Notes: a model not told the origin generated them from the sequence alone. 64,000 nucleotides of DNA from Anoplopoma fimbria (GCF_027596085.1 NC_072472.1:11333219-11397218), one strand, 5' to 3'; positions 12,891-26,700 are shown, numbered from the stretch's first letter. Made by a program: numbers and translations.

Positions 12891-14689
12891 AGGCTTTATT
12901 AGAATAAAATGCAAGATATCAAAGTTTGATCCCTGAACAGCATTGACCAAACTATTTATCAATCCCTTTGTGAATGCAGAAGTGGTCGTGGAATTTCAGA
13001 AATTTTCGGACTAATTCTTTTTCATTATAAAAGCTATGTGTGACTAAATGAGTCTCCAGCAAATGAATGAAGAGTTCATCGTGAAACATACTTCTTGCTG
13101 TCATATTTGTGAGGAAGTGGAGTAAAGCTGCAAAAACAAAATAAGAAAGACAGTAAGTAGTGTGTGATTTTGTGTGGAGTTCTTCATTCATTTGACGTAG
13201 TGTGCACCTCATGCGGTTTAAAGATTATTTATAATATGCACCCAACAGAAGTCTCAACGATTACGATTATATTTATTCATAAAAATAATATTTTATGAAA
13301 CTAGCAACCGCATTTGGGTTGAGATGTTGGCCGACAGACCTCGCTGCTTGCTGTGCTGTCGAGGTCTGTGCATCGCTCCGTCCACTGGCTGCTTGTGGTT
13401 GCTCGTAATGGATTGTAAACCCCGGTGTAGGCACACAGCGCAGCCGAGGGAACCGCACCCCACCCCATACCTCCAGGCGATGCTCCAGCTCTGCACGCCG
13501 CTCGAACTCCACGCTCTGCTTCCCTCTCTTGCCTGGCCGTTCCTCCTCTGGTTAGCATTCCAGCCAGCTCCAGCTCTGCTACAGTATACCTCTCTAATGC
13601 TGGAATGACCTTCCCTCTACTGCCTGAATAGCAGAGTCATTGTAAGTACCCCATGAAGTATCACATAAACCCACAACGTTTTAATATTCACCACTGCAAA
13701 TCCTCAGTTATTCTTATTGTAGATTTAATACTTTACTCTTAAAGCTTTGTTTTTCTTGAGTCCTTTATGTCTCTAAAGCTCTTACTTCTCCTGCTTCTCA
13801 TCATAGCTCTTCTATGTCATTCAATCTCATTATAAAGTCACATGAATATGCCATTACACATACAGCACGCCTGACCTCAATACACATTTGCATGTATCTT
13901 GTTTTTCTCTCTACTAAATATCTTAAAGTTAGAATGAGTATTTTCCTATAAAACAATGTATAGACTGATAATAGAAGAGTAGAAGTTTGTGGCAGGAAAT
14001 TATTATGTTTACAAACAGCTACTGACAAATCCTACTCATTTTCCCTTTAAATATAATATGTTTTAAAGTCCAGAACCAGTATGTCAAAGGCAACTGAACT
14101 TCAGTTCTTGACTGTCAAATGGACCAAAAATGACATTTGAATATTGCTTCAAACTATTTCAATATCTATTTTTAGCATTATGTCCATGAAGCTGTGTCCT
14201 AAATGTCCACAAGCTACGCAGAACTGCACAGCTTTCTGTTTTGAGCTGAACCTTTGTTGCCCTGTTTTTATTTATTCAAGTCAAGCGAAGTTGAAATGAG
14301 CGCTTATCTATACTATACAAACTCGTGTCACTGCAAAAAATGAAATAAGGTGGCAGGGAGCTGAACATCTCCTACCAGCTCTTGGCTATATTGTATGGTA
14401 TGTCATTTCTAGTAAATATATATATAAAAACGTTTAAAAATCAGAATATAAAACGTTGTTTAATATGTATAAATGGCGGAAGATAGCAAGTACAACTCAC
14501 CCATCTTTTAGGTGGTTACATTTCCAGTTTGATCTGGATCGCACAGCTCATAGGTACGTGCTTTGTTTACATGACGTAACTTAGCACTTGCTGTTAGGAC
14601 ACGGTGTCTCTCTCTCTGAGAGGAGTCCTCTGCATTCATCACTGTTGTTCTTCGTTCAGCTTGACCTTAACCTTTACATTTAATTTTCA

Positions 14690-14862
14690 ATCAATGAATG
14701 TGACGTGTGACTCCCGTCATGCGGCGCATTCAATGCACGTGATGCAGAGAGCCACGGTAGAGTTGCTTTTTTTTTTTAATCAAATGAAATATTTCAATAT
14801 TGGAATATCTTTTGACTTTATTGTACTACAGTATAAATTTGAATATTCGTTGACAGCCCTAG
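14690..14862 (+). mobile_element. End of a hAT-like non-autonomous element
   Basis: AT-rich sequence ending GAATATTCGTTGACAGCCCTAG, a teleost repeat terminus I recognise. It shares the CAGCCCTAG end with the element ending at 9388. The matching left end may lie near 14140, where TTGAATATTGCTTC occurs. Confidence 0.4.
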
Positions 14863-15605
14863 TTCTTAAGTGACAAAACGTTTTCAAGACATTACAGCAA
14901 GTTCACATACCTTTTGACTGTTAATCTAGCAAAACCAAAACATGATTTATTTATCATATTTAATATTTATTATTATTATTATTATAACTATTTATTTATA
15001 TAAATTATATTTAACAAAGATGTCAAATGTGACTTCCACTCCTGCTGCATCAAGGATTAGTCGGGAGCTCAGAAACCTCATGAATATCACGGAGCAGGCG
15101 CTCAGGAGAGGATATAGCGAGAATGCCACCAAGCCAAAAGCCAGCTCAACAAGGCAATCAGACTGGAGAGTCAGGTTGCCAACAGTGACTCATACTACAG
15201 GAAAAGACTCAACAGTTCTCCTTCCCCTCACTCGCCAACAACCTCAACCTCCTTTATTGTGTAACCAAGCAATAAATCTCCCCCCTGTTCAGCCTCCCCG
15301 CTACAGAAAGCCAAACTAATCTATTTTAGCATAGAAGATGTCATTCGTGTCATCAGAAGCAGCATTTGTTTGTATATGTGTATCAAGTCACATTATTTCA
15401 GCATCATATGACAAAGTATAAAGATATCACATCCTCCTCCCACCGACTGATTCACTTCGGTAGAGGAGGGTGGTGTAGCTGTGATGCAAACGCACCGAGG
15501 TGCAGCTAAAATTACCTTTTTTAGGGAAAGAAAATAGCTGTGCAGTTTGTGCAACGGGAGGCTTTTTATGGCATTGACACCTGCTGCCAATATAGGTGAG
15601 AATGA

Positions 15606-16003
15606 GGAGACTCTCAGTTTCAATCACTGCCGGTGAAGCTTATGAACTCCCATCAAACTGTCAAACTAGGCAGCGAAGATCAAATATAAAATCAAGATTC
15701 TGTTTCTGCGTTGTCTAATTTTCACCTCAAATGTTTTCAGAAACATATTTTAGTGTACCGTTTTTAGCTGTATAATGTTTGTGACCTTGCTGCCATGTTG
15801 AAAACGGTGGAGCCAAAACAAAGCACAGCCCACCGACCGGAGCAAACGTAGTAGTTTTACACCTAGACAGGGCACTGAACTGTGTTTCTGTGAATATTTG
15901 GGGTGAGAAATGGGCAATACAGTAATAGAATCTTGATTCATATTCGATCAGTGTTGACAGCTCGATCGGAGTTCATGAGCTTCACAAGCAGTGACTGAGA
16001 GCT
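15606..16003. mobile_element. MITE-like element with about 150-bp inverted arms
   Basis: The left arm (about 15606-15759) and right arm (about 15867-16003) are imperfect reverse complements. Shared blocks in order are CTCTCAGT, TGAAGCTYATGAACTCC, AGCTGTCAA-like, GATCRAATATRAAWTCAAGATT, and CAGAAACA. The core between them is about 100 bp. The sequence is a recognised percomorph repeat. No coding capacity, so it is non-autonomous. Confidence 0.75.
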
Positions 16004-19000
16004 ACGTTAGAGACTTCTCGGCTCTGATTGGTTGTTTTAATTTGGGCATGGTGGAATATCGCAAATGTCATTAGAAGCACTGACAGGAGGTGATTTTTTG
16101 ATTGAGGTGATCAGTGATTTTTTTTTCACAGATTATCTGTCACATGTACTGCTGTCAAAATGTGGAGCGACAATAAGTTATTTTTATTAAAGGAAATAAA
16201 AGCTGTAGCTATATTTATTTATAGCTGGGTTTTTTTAAGCTCTTTAAAAATAATCAGAGTACTTTTGAGACTCCAAACTACAAGAAAAATAGAGCGTAAA
16301 TAATGATGTTAATACAAAAAAATGTGATTTGGATAATCTGGTTGATTTTAAAGTTTTATAGTCTTCTCATAAAAAAACATAAATTCTGCAACTACAACTA
16401 TTATCAGCGTAAAAATGTAAACATAGATGTGTGTTCATAAATACAAAGAGAAATCTATGATCACAATGAAAAGTTTAAACAGCTATCCAGCTGGTTCACT
16501 AAACCAATAGGTATTTAAACAAATACACAAACTCATAATAAATGCAAACGTCTTTGTGTTAATATAACAATAACAATGTTTGACACATTAATAATAATGC
16601 TTTGTAATCATCAAACCGACTTTGACACAAACTATCCATCTAAAATCCCAAATAAATTCAGATTCAGCACATCTCTTCATTGAAATTACCAACAGGTGTA
16701 CTTTACAAAACTCTTCCTTGCTTAAGAATTTATGATATATCAAACATCCAAATGAACCTATCCTTAAAATGAGGGGTGCAAATACTGTTACATTATGTCC
16801 ATAATCTTAGAGGAGTTTCTTTAGCTGTGCGGTCACCACCAGTTTGACCATTTGCAGCATCGCGGCTCACACTGACAGCGAGGGAGAAGGGAAGAGAAAT
16901 GGCCTGGTCTGAGTGGGTTCACTTTTCAGTGGGGGAGACAGATGCTTGTTTACTGGCCTCATTATGTCAGCAGCTGTCCTGAGCGGGTCACACTATGGTC
17001 CTCCGTCCACCTACTGAGACCCATAAGTCCGGCACCTGCCAATGGACACACTGTAAAGGGCTTCAAATAACAGAAAAGCTTGAGAGGCTCTTCATTTAAA
17101 TTGCTGTCACTTATCCTCTATGTGTCCAAGCATAATTGCAGCAAAAACTAAATAATGGCCCGATGGCAGTCATTTATTGAAAAGGTTTAATGAGCATTTT
17201 TGCAAAATATATATTCACATCTAATGTATTTTCAAAATCAAACCTAAAATACAGCCCATGGATGCAACAAATGTTTAAACAATGCTTTTATTTCACATTT
17301 TGATCACGCACCACCTGCCTTTTAATTGATTTGTCCAATGTTTGCACTCAAGATGTCTCCAGAAATGTGTTAGAAATGGTTCAGCTGAGAAAAAATATAT
17401 TTTACACACTCATGTTGTGAATCAATTAGTCATTATGTTTCAGCTTGTGTAAAGTAATTTACCATCTCATATTGCTTTTTGTTTGCACTTTTTAAACCAG
17501 ATTGTTTTTAGAATAATAACAGGTAAGAATCTGTAAATGCTGATAAATTATTCTTCTTTCTACAGTTTAATGAACTAAAATAAAACATAGGCTACATAAT
17601 CTTCACACCACGATGCTGATTTTTATGCGCCTGCTGCATATTCACAGTCATGCTTCTGCCCCGAATGCGTTCATGAATGTGTTGTTTTCTTTCCCTCTCT
17701 GCAGTCCCCACATCTATAATCCCTTTTATTGAAATCCGTGTCACCTGCCGCCTGCGCAGTCCAGCACCCCGAAGCATTAGACGGCTGGCATAGTGACGGG
17801 CGCTGCAGTGGGAAGAGAGATCGGGAGAGACATAATGTCTTTCATTTAGTTGTGATAGTAGGCTTTTAACATTCCGCGTGTAAATTTAACTGGAAGTCTG
17901 CAAGCAGCTCATCGGCAGGCTTTACTACACAGATATTTGAGCCAGTGAAAGCACCTAAATGTCCACTGACAGTGGTACCAAATTTTGCTGTGAGCTTGAC
18001 ATCTTCCCTGTTGTTATGGCAGCACACTGTCACCAGGATTGCCCACACCGTTGGTCAGGAAGACAGGAGTCATGGTGGGCATCTTGGCTGGACGCTTGTT
18101 GCCTGCCTCAACACGAGCATATTAGCATTTCGTCTTCCCTTTTTAAAAAGCACACAGCAACACCAGACTTAGCATCGTGTTTTGGGGGGGGAAAGATTGA
18201 GATGGAAAGGGTGAGGTAGCCCACGACCACGAGGGAGATTGGGGAGAAGACGGAGTGAACGAGAGAGAGGAAAAGCCAGAGGGAGAGAGGAAGAAGGGAG
18301 GATTGAGCAGAGGGAGCACGAGGCAATTTTGCAAACCTGTGACACATTAATTATTAACAAACTCGGGCTAAATGCGTAAACTCTCCCTCCTCATTCTCTC
18401 GTCTCCCTTTTTTCTTCACACTCACCTCCTGCGCCAAAAAAAAAACCGATGGTCACATGCAATCTAGATGTGCGCACACACACATGAGCACTCGCACACA
18501 ACCCAGGCCGAGGTGGCGTGTGATGCTCGTAACATGAAGTGGAGCATGTCAAAGGGCCGGGGAAGGTGTCGGGCACAGGGCCCACAAAGAGAGGGAGACC
18601 GGAGGGAAGGAGTCAGAGAGGATGACGTGAGGAAGAGAAAGGAGGAGGTATACGGCTATATTAAAAAAAAGGAGAGGTAGAGGAAAGACATAGTGGAACT
18701 ACAAAGTGAGAGTAAGACAAAGATATAAACAACAGGGCACTGAGAGAGACTGGGGAAGGGGAGTAAAGAGAGGGCTTTTGTTCCTACAGTAGGGGTGGAT
18801 TCAGTTTTTTAAGAGCTAATGAGGCTTCCAGCTCTGTTCATGAAGAAAATATGGACAGCAGGAACATGTGGTCCGACTTTGAAATGGACAAATGATGGAT
18901 GAATAAGGGCAGTGTGTTAAAATGTAAGAAAGATTAAGTGTGATCTCGTACAGCAGTTGAGCTTAATTCCCCCTTTGTTTGGAGAGCAGCGGATCTTTTA

Positions 19001-19100
19001 CGCAGCTCGGTTTGCTGCTAATCATTAATGGGGTGGTCAGTCCATTTGGCATTCAGTATTCTCTAATCAATTGAAGAGAATGTTGCAACGGCATTACTTG

Positions 19101-19103
<3 letters not shown>

Positions 19104-19186
<83 letters not shown>

Positions 19187-19198
19187 TGTGTATGCGTG
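19104..19198 (+). repeat. (TG)n microsatellite
   Basis: About 80 bp perfect, then a TTTGTGTGTATGCG tail. Confidence 0.97.
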
Positions 19199-19375
19199 TT
19201 GAGGCAGGCACTGCTTGAGCGGTCACTCTGCCCCTTAGGCTATGGTGTGTGTTTGGAAGGGAATGGATCCTCCCCCAGGAGTGCAGGGAGGAGATGTGTG
19301 TGAATGTCCCTACAATACTTTTGCTGCAGTCTGTCCTCTCACACAACACTCGGGTATCCATGAGCCCACGTATAC

Positions 19376-19380
19376 ACACA

Positions 19381-19453
<73 letters not shown>
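19376..19453 (+). repeat. (CA)n microsatellite
   Basis: About 65 bp perfect CA with a slightly degenerate left end. Complementary to the TG array about 180 bp upstream. Confidence 0.97.
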
Positions 19454-20204
19454 CAGTGTCGGCAACCATCATCAATGACTATCTTTACACGCTTAAAATG
19501 AACTTATTTGCTAAAATAATGCAAAATTTCCACATGTTGTAGTGTGACATGATCCAATAATCTGTTATTCAAAGAGTACTCCATCTATTTAGCATTGCAC
19601 TACTATATTAGTGTTGAACTCGCAATGTCCAGTTCAAGTACAGTTTAAAAAAAAGGAATGATCAAAGTCGATGCAGCAGAGCCAGATATATATTTTTTCC
19701 CTGCATTCTTCCTACCTGGCACCTACATTACCCACAATGCAACTGAGCAGGTGAGTATTCGGTGTGAGATAAGGGTGTGTTATGCTAGTATCAGCTACTG
19801 TAGCCTCAAGCATTGATGTATGAAGAGAACTGGATACAGCCTAGGAGGCGGCGCTCCTTTCATTCTTATGAAAGTTGATCAGTGGCGCATGAAAACAAAA
19901 AAAGTTTGACTTCTAAGTATGAAATCCGAATGAAAATATCCAGATCTTCTGGCGGTCTTCCACATCCATGGGGCCCATAGAGCAAGCACACCTACCAGCC
20001 TGGTTCTTGGGCTTATTCACATGAAAAAAAGAAGAATATTAATTAGTGCATTTTACAACTTTTAAAATCTAATGATTTATAGAAGGACTATTTAAGTGTT
20101 CGCACTGGGAAGTTGATTTACCTAATACAGATTATCTGATGATATTTGGGATATTTTTTGGCCGCATTGCATCATGTGACGGACCCAGGAAGCAAATTGT
20201 AATT

Positions 20205-20345
20205 CCACTGCAATTCTTTCATTTTCAAACTGCTTTTGTGTTCCCTCGCAATATATTTTGCATTCTCACGATACCTTTTGCGTTCTCTCACAGTACTCAC
20301 ACAGTACTTACACAACACTTTTATGTTACTTCGCAACACTTTTCT
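20205..20345 (+). repeat. Degenerate tandem repeat, unit about 20-22 bp
   Basis: Successive copies of a CTCRCAATACTTTTGCRTT-like unit, for example TCGCAATATATTTTGCATT, TCACGATACCTTTTGCGTT, TCACAGTAC and TCGCAACACTTTT. Copies have drifted. Confidence 0.6.
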
Positions 20346-22084
20346 TCCTTCTCAGTCATATGTCTCTTTCCGCGCAATGGTACGTGAGTGAGATGTAACG
20401 AGCCGTTCTTTGTATCAAATTAGACAAAACCTAGAAATAATGTTATTTTTCTGACAGTAAACAAACACAGTGACAAAAACATATGATGAATATAAAGCTG
20501 CAGTACAAACCCTCTCTCAGTTTTACCATGACAGTAATGATAAACATATGAACGGCACTGCTGAGTACACCTTGTAATTATGTGATAATGTTGTAAACTA
20601 TTTTCATAGCCTCTCTGTGTCTTACCACATGTTCTTCACAGGTAAACTTCTGTCATACTTCCAGTTAAATGTCAACTGAATTAAATGACATTTGAGAAAA
20701 GGAAATGTTCAATCCGTGACTTCAACCCCTCACTGAGTTGAAGTGAACTAAAGGCTTTCTGAACGTCACAAAAAAACAAAGTATATTTCCAGAATTGATT
20801 AATATTAGTTTTGTTTGTATTGTTCTTTTGTTCTGGCTCATGATGGCTATATTTCATTCTGCCCAAAGACAAAAACAAACGTCTTATGAAATATCCAATA
20901 TGCTAATGCTCAAGCAAATATCCATATATCACATTATGCAACTTTATATCACAATGGGCAACTTTATATCAGAATTGGCACCATTATTGAGGTGTCACAA
21001 TGGCTACCTTGATGCTTGCAGCAGGGTGTATGACATTTCTGTGATTTCTAGGTGGACAAATCTCTTTGTTTCAAATTCAGATTAGCATAAACCCTCCTCT
21101 GTGATGCTGAATTACTACTTGGTCTCATGGTGTGCAATTCATTTTTAAAATATTAGCTATATTCTGATGTTTGTAAAGTCTTCATCCTGTTACATGTCAT
21201 CATTTGCGACTAAATATATAAAATAAGCAGTTCAGGTATAATGTTTAAGTGGGAATTATATGTTTTGAAAGTGCTTAACACATATTGGACCTTAAAAGTC
21301 ACTACATTACAAACTTTAAAAATAACAAGGTCAAAATGGTGAAACAGCAACATGCCAGACCTAATAAGACAGAAAAGAACATTTTTTAAGTGCTTTGTTG
21401 TGTGAAGGTTGATCCTTATAATGTTCACAACAGCTTTAACTGCTATAAAGAACAGTGATTCAGTGCAATCTGTTCGACCATGATCAAATTCTATAACGGG
21501 AGTGCCTCAAGAAAAAAATGTATATCAGAAAATGTCTCGTGCGACCAACTGAGGTAACCCCTCAGTGAAGAAGAGCCGTCAGCCAGTACCTGTTCCAGTC
21601 CAACTGCACTGCACTATCCGATTTGGCCAATGGTAGCCGTAATGCCATGTTGACTTTTACGCCTGAGAGAACGTCAGAATTGGGGCGCTAGCCAGCTCAG
21701 GCACTTCACATCAACTCAGAGCTTGACATCTTTTCATGTGTCACAGCTCTAGCTAAATGGATACAGAGATAAAGCATCCCGAGTGGACAGTGGTCATCAA
21801 GACTATCACTGCGAGGAGTTGTGCATCATTTCAGAGCAATAACATGCCCAAATAATTACCAAGAATTCCACAATTCTGCTCTCTGAGACAGTTATGATGG
21901 GTTCTCAGGATTTCGTGTGGGCCACATAAATAAACAAGGTTCCTGCTCTCGTCTTTTACCGTCTCTGACATGCCGCTTGCTGTCACTCAGGACAACAAAT
22001 ATCACTGCATGTAGGGGCAGCCATTCTGTCCACATCTTTATTAATTAACCATTAACTCTCGTTATCTTTTTAAATCAGCACATT

Positions 22085-22345
22085 TGTATGCATCTTTGGG
22101 GCGACAGCCGTGGCCAGAGGCATCACGTTTTTGGGTTGTCCTTCCATCGGTCTGTCTGTCAACGTGTGAACGTTGATACGTCAACTGTCTGTCCGTCTGT
22201 CTGTACGTACATGACATGACATTTTCGTGGATGCGATATCTCAGTGACCTCACAAAACTCGCTTTTTGCTCAACTCAACAACAATTTCACACGAATGTCT
22301 CTTAAGATAGAGGTATACAACTGCGAGGCGGTAATTCCTGTTTCC
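22085..22345 (+). repeat. Dispersed teleost repeat fragment
   Basis: Blocks ACAGCCGTGGCCAGAGGCAT, GGGTTGTCC, TGCGATATCTCAG, GTGACCTCACAAAAC, TTTCACACGAATGTCT and GCGAGGCGGTAATTCC occur in the order seen in a common fish repeat. The middle is expanded with GTCTGTCT units. Confidence 0.65.
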
Positions 22346-23489
22346 CATTAATTACTAGTCTATGACGTCTATTTTGTGAACTGAAATTATTTTTACACAC
22401 TATCGCGTGGATAAAAAAAGAGAGTTTGTCATTTTATGACAAACTTGCCAAAGTACACAATAGTTTAAAAAAAAGACATCGATGACATGTTTCCACTTCT
22501 GAGTATATTTCTACAGCACATGGGCCTAAAACCTCTGCAGGCAATGACTGAACAAAGAGGCAAGAGAATGACTCAGCATGAGTCATGTTTTGAAATCTTG
22601 CCAGGACGGCCAGATCTCACCTGAAATTGTTATAATGTCATGTACTGAGTGCTCAGCATCTCTGTCCTACCATGTTCGATTCTGACACACAGCATATCAT
22701 GGCTGTTCACCAGCACTCAGGCTCTGATTTAGCAAGTCCTCATGCTGTTGAACGAAGGCGGACGCCTGCAGGTGGAATGAAAGACAAAGGCCGGGTGATG
22801 GTTTAGTCATTACGCTGTCACACATTAATACGCCACCTACACTTTCTCTTTCACTCGGACCATAATATCTCAAATAATATCCATAGTCAGCATCAATCTT
22901 AATAACACCCAAGGGCAAAAGGTCATCTGGTACTGCTGACAAGACAATCCACAATTCAGTTTGGATAAACGATGTGATGAAATCTGAGCCAACTCCATCT
23001 GCTGATAAAGGCCATGCATTGAAGTTGAAAGCTTTGGAAGAAGTTAGCAAGTTAAAATGAGTTAAAAAAGTAAATGTTCTGTTTTATTCTTATGCTGCCT
23101 TCTTTATGGAAGATTTAAAATGCCTATTTATAAAATAATGTCTTTTTCATAGGTGTCATTATGAAATGACAAGACACATTAAAATAACTGCTATTTTACT
23201 TTTTTGTCCTTAACTGACTGAATTCATTTTTCATTGTTATATTGTTTCCCAAACCACCTTAAAATCAAATCACGATAATCCCAAAAACCTTGCCTTTTAG
23301 GATATGTGTTCCATTTCAATTAAACTATGTACATGCAAACCCAAAAAGGAAATGCACATTGCAAATGAGTTAAAATATGTAGGCCTATTTTAATTCCCGT
23401 AAATTTTCTCAAAGGGCGAGTTGTGTGAAATGAGGTGTTTGGTAAAGTGGGTGTGCCACGCAACACTGCAGAAGACACCTCTCGGAAAT

Positions 23490-23712
23490 GAAGCTACAGC
23501 CAGCAGCCGGTTAGCTTAGCTCATCAACAAGACCTGAAAAAGCACCAAGTTTTTTTTGATATTTTACAAACTAGATGCAATGTGTCAATTGGTGAACTTT
23601 ATAAATGGTAGAGGATTACATTTGTTACATTTGGACAAAGCCAGGCTAGCTGTTTTCCCCTGTTTCCAGTCTTTGCGTTAAGCTAAGCTAACAGGCTACT
23701 GGCTCCAGCTAC
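23490..23712. mobile_element. MITE-like element with terminal inverted repeats
   Basis: The ends 23499-23521 and 23681-23703 are reverse complements at 20 of 23 positions (GCCAGCAGCC... against GCCAGTAGCC..., both ending GTTAGCTTAGCT); pairing extends a few bases outward. The interior contains AGCCAGGCTAGCTGTTTTCC and GTTTCCAGTCTTTGCGTTAA, familiar from a very common percomorph repeat. About 220 bp with no coding. Confidence 0.75.
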
Positions 23713-23719
23713 ATAGTGT

Positions 23720-26700
23720 ACAGACATGGTGCTATCACTCTTTTTATCTAACCAAAAAATGTCCAACTGTCCAAGCATTCTCACATATTTGCTCAGGACC
23801 CTTCCTTCTTTGACGGCCCTCTGAGAAACAACAAACCTCATAAGATTCCTCTTCCTTAACTCGTCACACATGGATGACTATAACAGACGCATTGTACTTG
23901 GACAGTGTCACTGCGGCTCTCTGTGGGCTCTGCCTCTGAGGTACTGGTCCCAGTGGACCTGATCTCTGAGGACTTCTCACCCTGTCAACTGCTTTGAGGA
24001 AAGAGGAGGAAGCACAGTTTGAGGTTGCCACTGAGTTTGTGCATTAGCGCTTCAGATGTTACTCTGCTGCAAGAATTTAAAGCACAGTTCTGTTATTATA
24101 GTTAGTATTTTGTACTTGTAATTGTGGACAACACTGCGCTAAAACACCAATACTTAGAACACACTTAGCCAAGACAGCTGCAATGACCATGTAGACTGTG
24201 AGGGATGGTCTCTCTGGCCTCGACAGCCCGGCTCACCATGGCAACACTTCCCACTGTGCGGGCCCTGCAGCTGCATTAGTCCCTCTGCACACTGCATGCA
24301 AACCAGACCTCCATACATACCCCATAAAGAGTTCATATAAAACACATCCCTCCATAGACATGTAAGCAACATACACACTCAAGCAGCTGTTTCTTGTAAC
24401 AGTCAGTTAAGAAGAAAACTCTATCCGTTAGTATATAATAATAAAAATAAAAAATAAAAAACTACAACAAATTCCTTTAAAGGCATTAAGTTAAGTTTAG
24501 GTTAAGTGTTTCAGTGTTCTTTTTTAAATCTCGGAAATTTATTGCACCAAAGATGAAGGATAAAGAGTTGAATCAATGCTTTGTACTTGGTTCAAAGAAC
24601 TTTTGGTCTTTGGTCGGTGACACTGAGCGAGCGGCTGCCTACAAGCCGTGCTACTGCCTCCACAGTTTAGACCAGAGGAGCCACCCGCTGCTATGTGGCC
24701 CGTCTACTCTTTTAACAACTTTTTTTAACAACTTGATGAAAGCATAGGGGACCCCTGAGGTACTTGGCTGTGGTTACAATTTAGACTTGTGATTAAGACA
24801 TGCTATTCTGTGTTACTTAGCTGAAGATCACATTTCAACAAATCAGCTTTGTATCCTCTGCGGCGATATATGTGCGGCAGCTTTTCACACTCTCCCTCTA
24901 TATATTTAGTCATAATGCAATGTAATTACTGTACTGTACTGTATCGTTGCCAGACTGTTGAAAGCAACATCTGTAAAAGACAAGACTTTTTGGGGCGTGT
25001 AGGTTACCCGGTAGAGAGGGTGCCCTATGTTCCAAAAAATAGTCTTAAAAGAAAGAGACACTTTTTCCTCTTATCAAATCAAGCAAAGAAATTTGACATT
25101 GAGTGAAATACTGAAAAGTGCCCCTTCTGGTTTTTCCAGGTAGTTTCTACTGAACACTGTATTTAAATATATTCATTAGACACGACATATCCCAGTAAAA
25201 ACTGTGTACATGATGCTAAACTATTGAAGCTCTTGGTAGTTCAGACAGGGCATCAACATCAACACTTTTATACTCTCCAGACAGGCAGGTCCGCCGCGTA
25301 TGTTTGCTGGCTTGTTAGTTGAACTTCATATTTCATTGTCTACAGGGTTTCATTTTCTAATAGTTTTGGGGTGATAATGTTGTTCCTACAGACTTTAACT
25401 ACAGTGTCCAGCTTCCTATGGAGAACGTCCAGGAGTGCAGAGCACATTGCAGCCACATGTAAACTGTAGAACTTTTGAGCAGCAGATAGCTCACATTGTG
25501 TGAAAGGTTTAACAGTTTATCATTTGTATCAGAGACATGTGACCCATTTTTGCTAGTGAGACATTTTTAACTATTTATCAGGTCTACTTATGTTCTTTGT
25601 CAAGTAGAGTTTTAGTTTGGCGTTAATAATGTGCTGTAGTGTGTAACGACCTAAATCACACACAATTGTTACAAAAAGTGTGCTTTATTTAAATACATTT
25701 CAGAGTGTATTAATCATTAAGTATATTCATTATAAAATGAGTTTTATAAGCGTATTGAAACTTTCTATTTTTATTTCTATTTCTATTATTTCTTCACACG
25801 AGGCTTGAAAGGTGTCTTTAACCTACGTTGCAGAGAGCAGCAACATGTCGCCATTCATTTTGATTTTGTCAGGTAAATTGCAATTGTGACAGGTTTTCAC
25901 AGTGAAAAACAAAGAAACCTTTCAAACACACAGAAGGGCCAACTTTAGAGCTTTGCACATTTATAAGATTACTGCTTTGGTTTTGTACTTGCAACACTTT
26001 TATTATCATAAAGTCAGTGGGTTGAGTGGGAATAAATATTGATATGGTGTTAGATGTAATTATAAAAATCTGTATGTATGTGTGGATATATCATTGGATT
26101 TTGTATAGAATATTAATTGCATATTGTATTAATTTCATTCATTATTTTAGTAGTTGTATACTTGCCCAGGGACTGCAGCTAAATCTGGTAAAATGCATCT
26201 CTTTCCCGATGAATGTATTTTGGTCCCTAACAAATATGTGTAATAAACTAAACCAAACTAATGAAACACAACTTAAGTATACCACGTCTGAATACATAAA
26301 CAGTTTAGAAGTATGTTTTAGTATATTTCTTTTTATACTTATCCCACACTTGCCAAAGATGATATATTTTTGTATCTTTGTCACAGCTGCTGTTATCCAT
26401 AACAATCATGATGAATTAGGAGAAAAAGAAGAGCATCCTCACATTTCAGCTCACATACATGCAGTCAGCTGCACTAGTTACATAATCATACAGTGATCCT
26501 GTGCTCTGTGTGCTGTTCTGATTCATTCATCGTTTCTGGAGGCAAGGATGCAGAGAATATAACCGTAGGACACATTCCTAAAGGCAAATCAATTCACTGC
26601 AATTGATTGGAACTGGTTCGCTGATGTAAATGAATGCAATGACTTTATCTGGATGGTCAATCGTTATTTCTAACTTAATATCATCTGTGTATCAGCTGAG

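Larger units (their letters stand above)
11060..15600. other. Intergenic, no gene seen
   Basis: Contains a recognised fish repeat at 12700-12890 and a hAT-like repeat end at 14862. A GC-richer patch at 13300-13610 looks like a decayed repeat or pseudo-coding fragment. No intact exon. Confidence 0.55.
16010..22080. other. Intergenic, no gene seen
   Basis: A purine-rich stretch lies at 18185-18320 and 18590-18780. A TAAT-rich patch is at 18955-19060, facing TG/CA arrays at 19104-19453 and a degenerate tandem repeat at 20205-20345. No coding exon recognised. Confidence 0.55.

Noticed and set aside
13300..13610. GC-rich patch with overlapping open frames on both strands
   Set aside because: The frames end in stops at unrelated places and no domain is recognisable. 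It resembles a decayed fish repeat; I could not name it.
22697..23050. 117-codon minus-strand frame with fairly normal composition
   Set aside because: It begins at TTG, and I could identify neither flanking splice sites nor a protein family. It could be a decayed fragment, but support is lacking.
26026..26496. 156-codon open frame
   Set aside because: Starts at GTG, is Ile/Tyr-rich because the DNA is AT-rich, and has no recognisable motif or splice signals.
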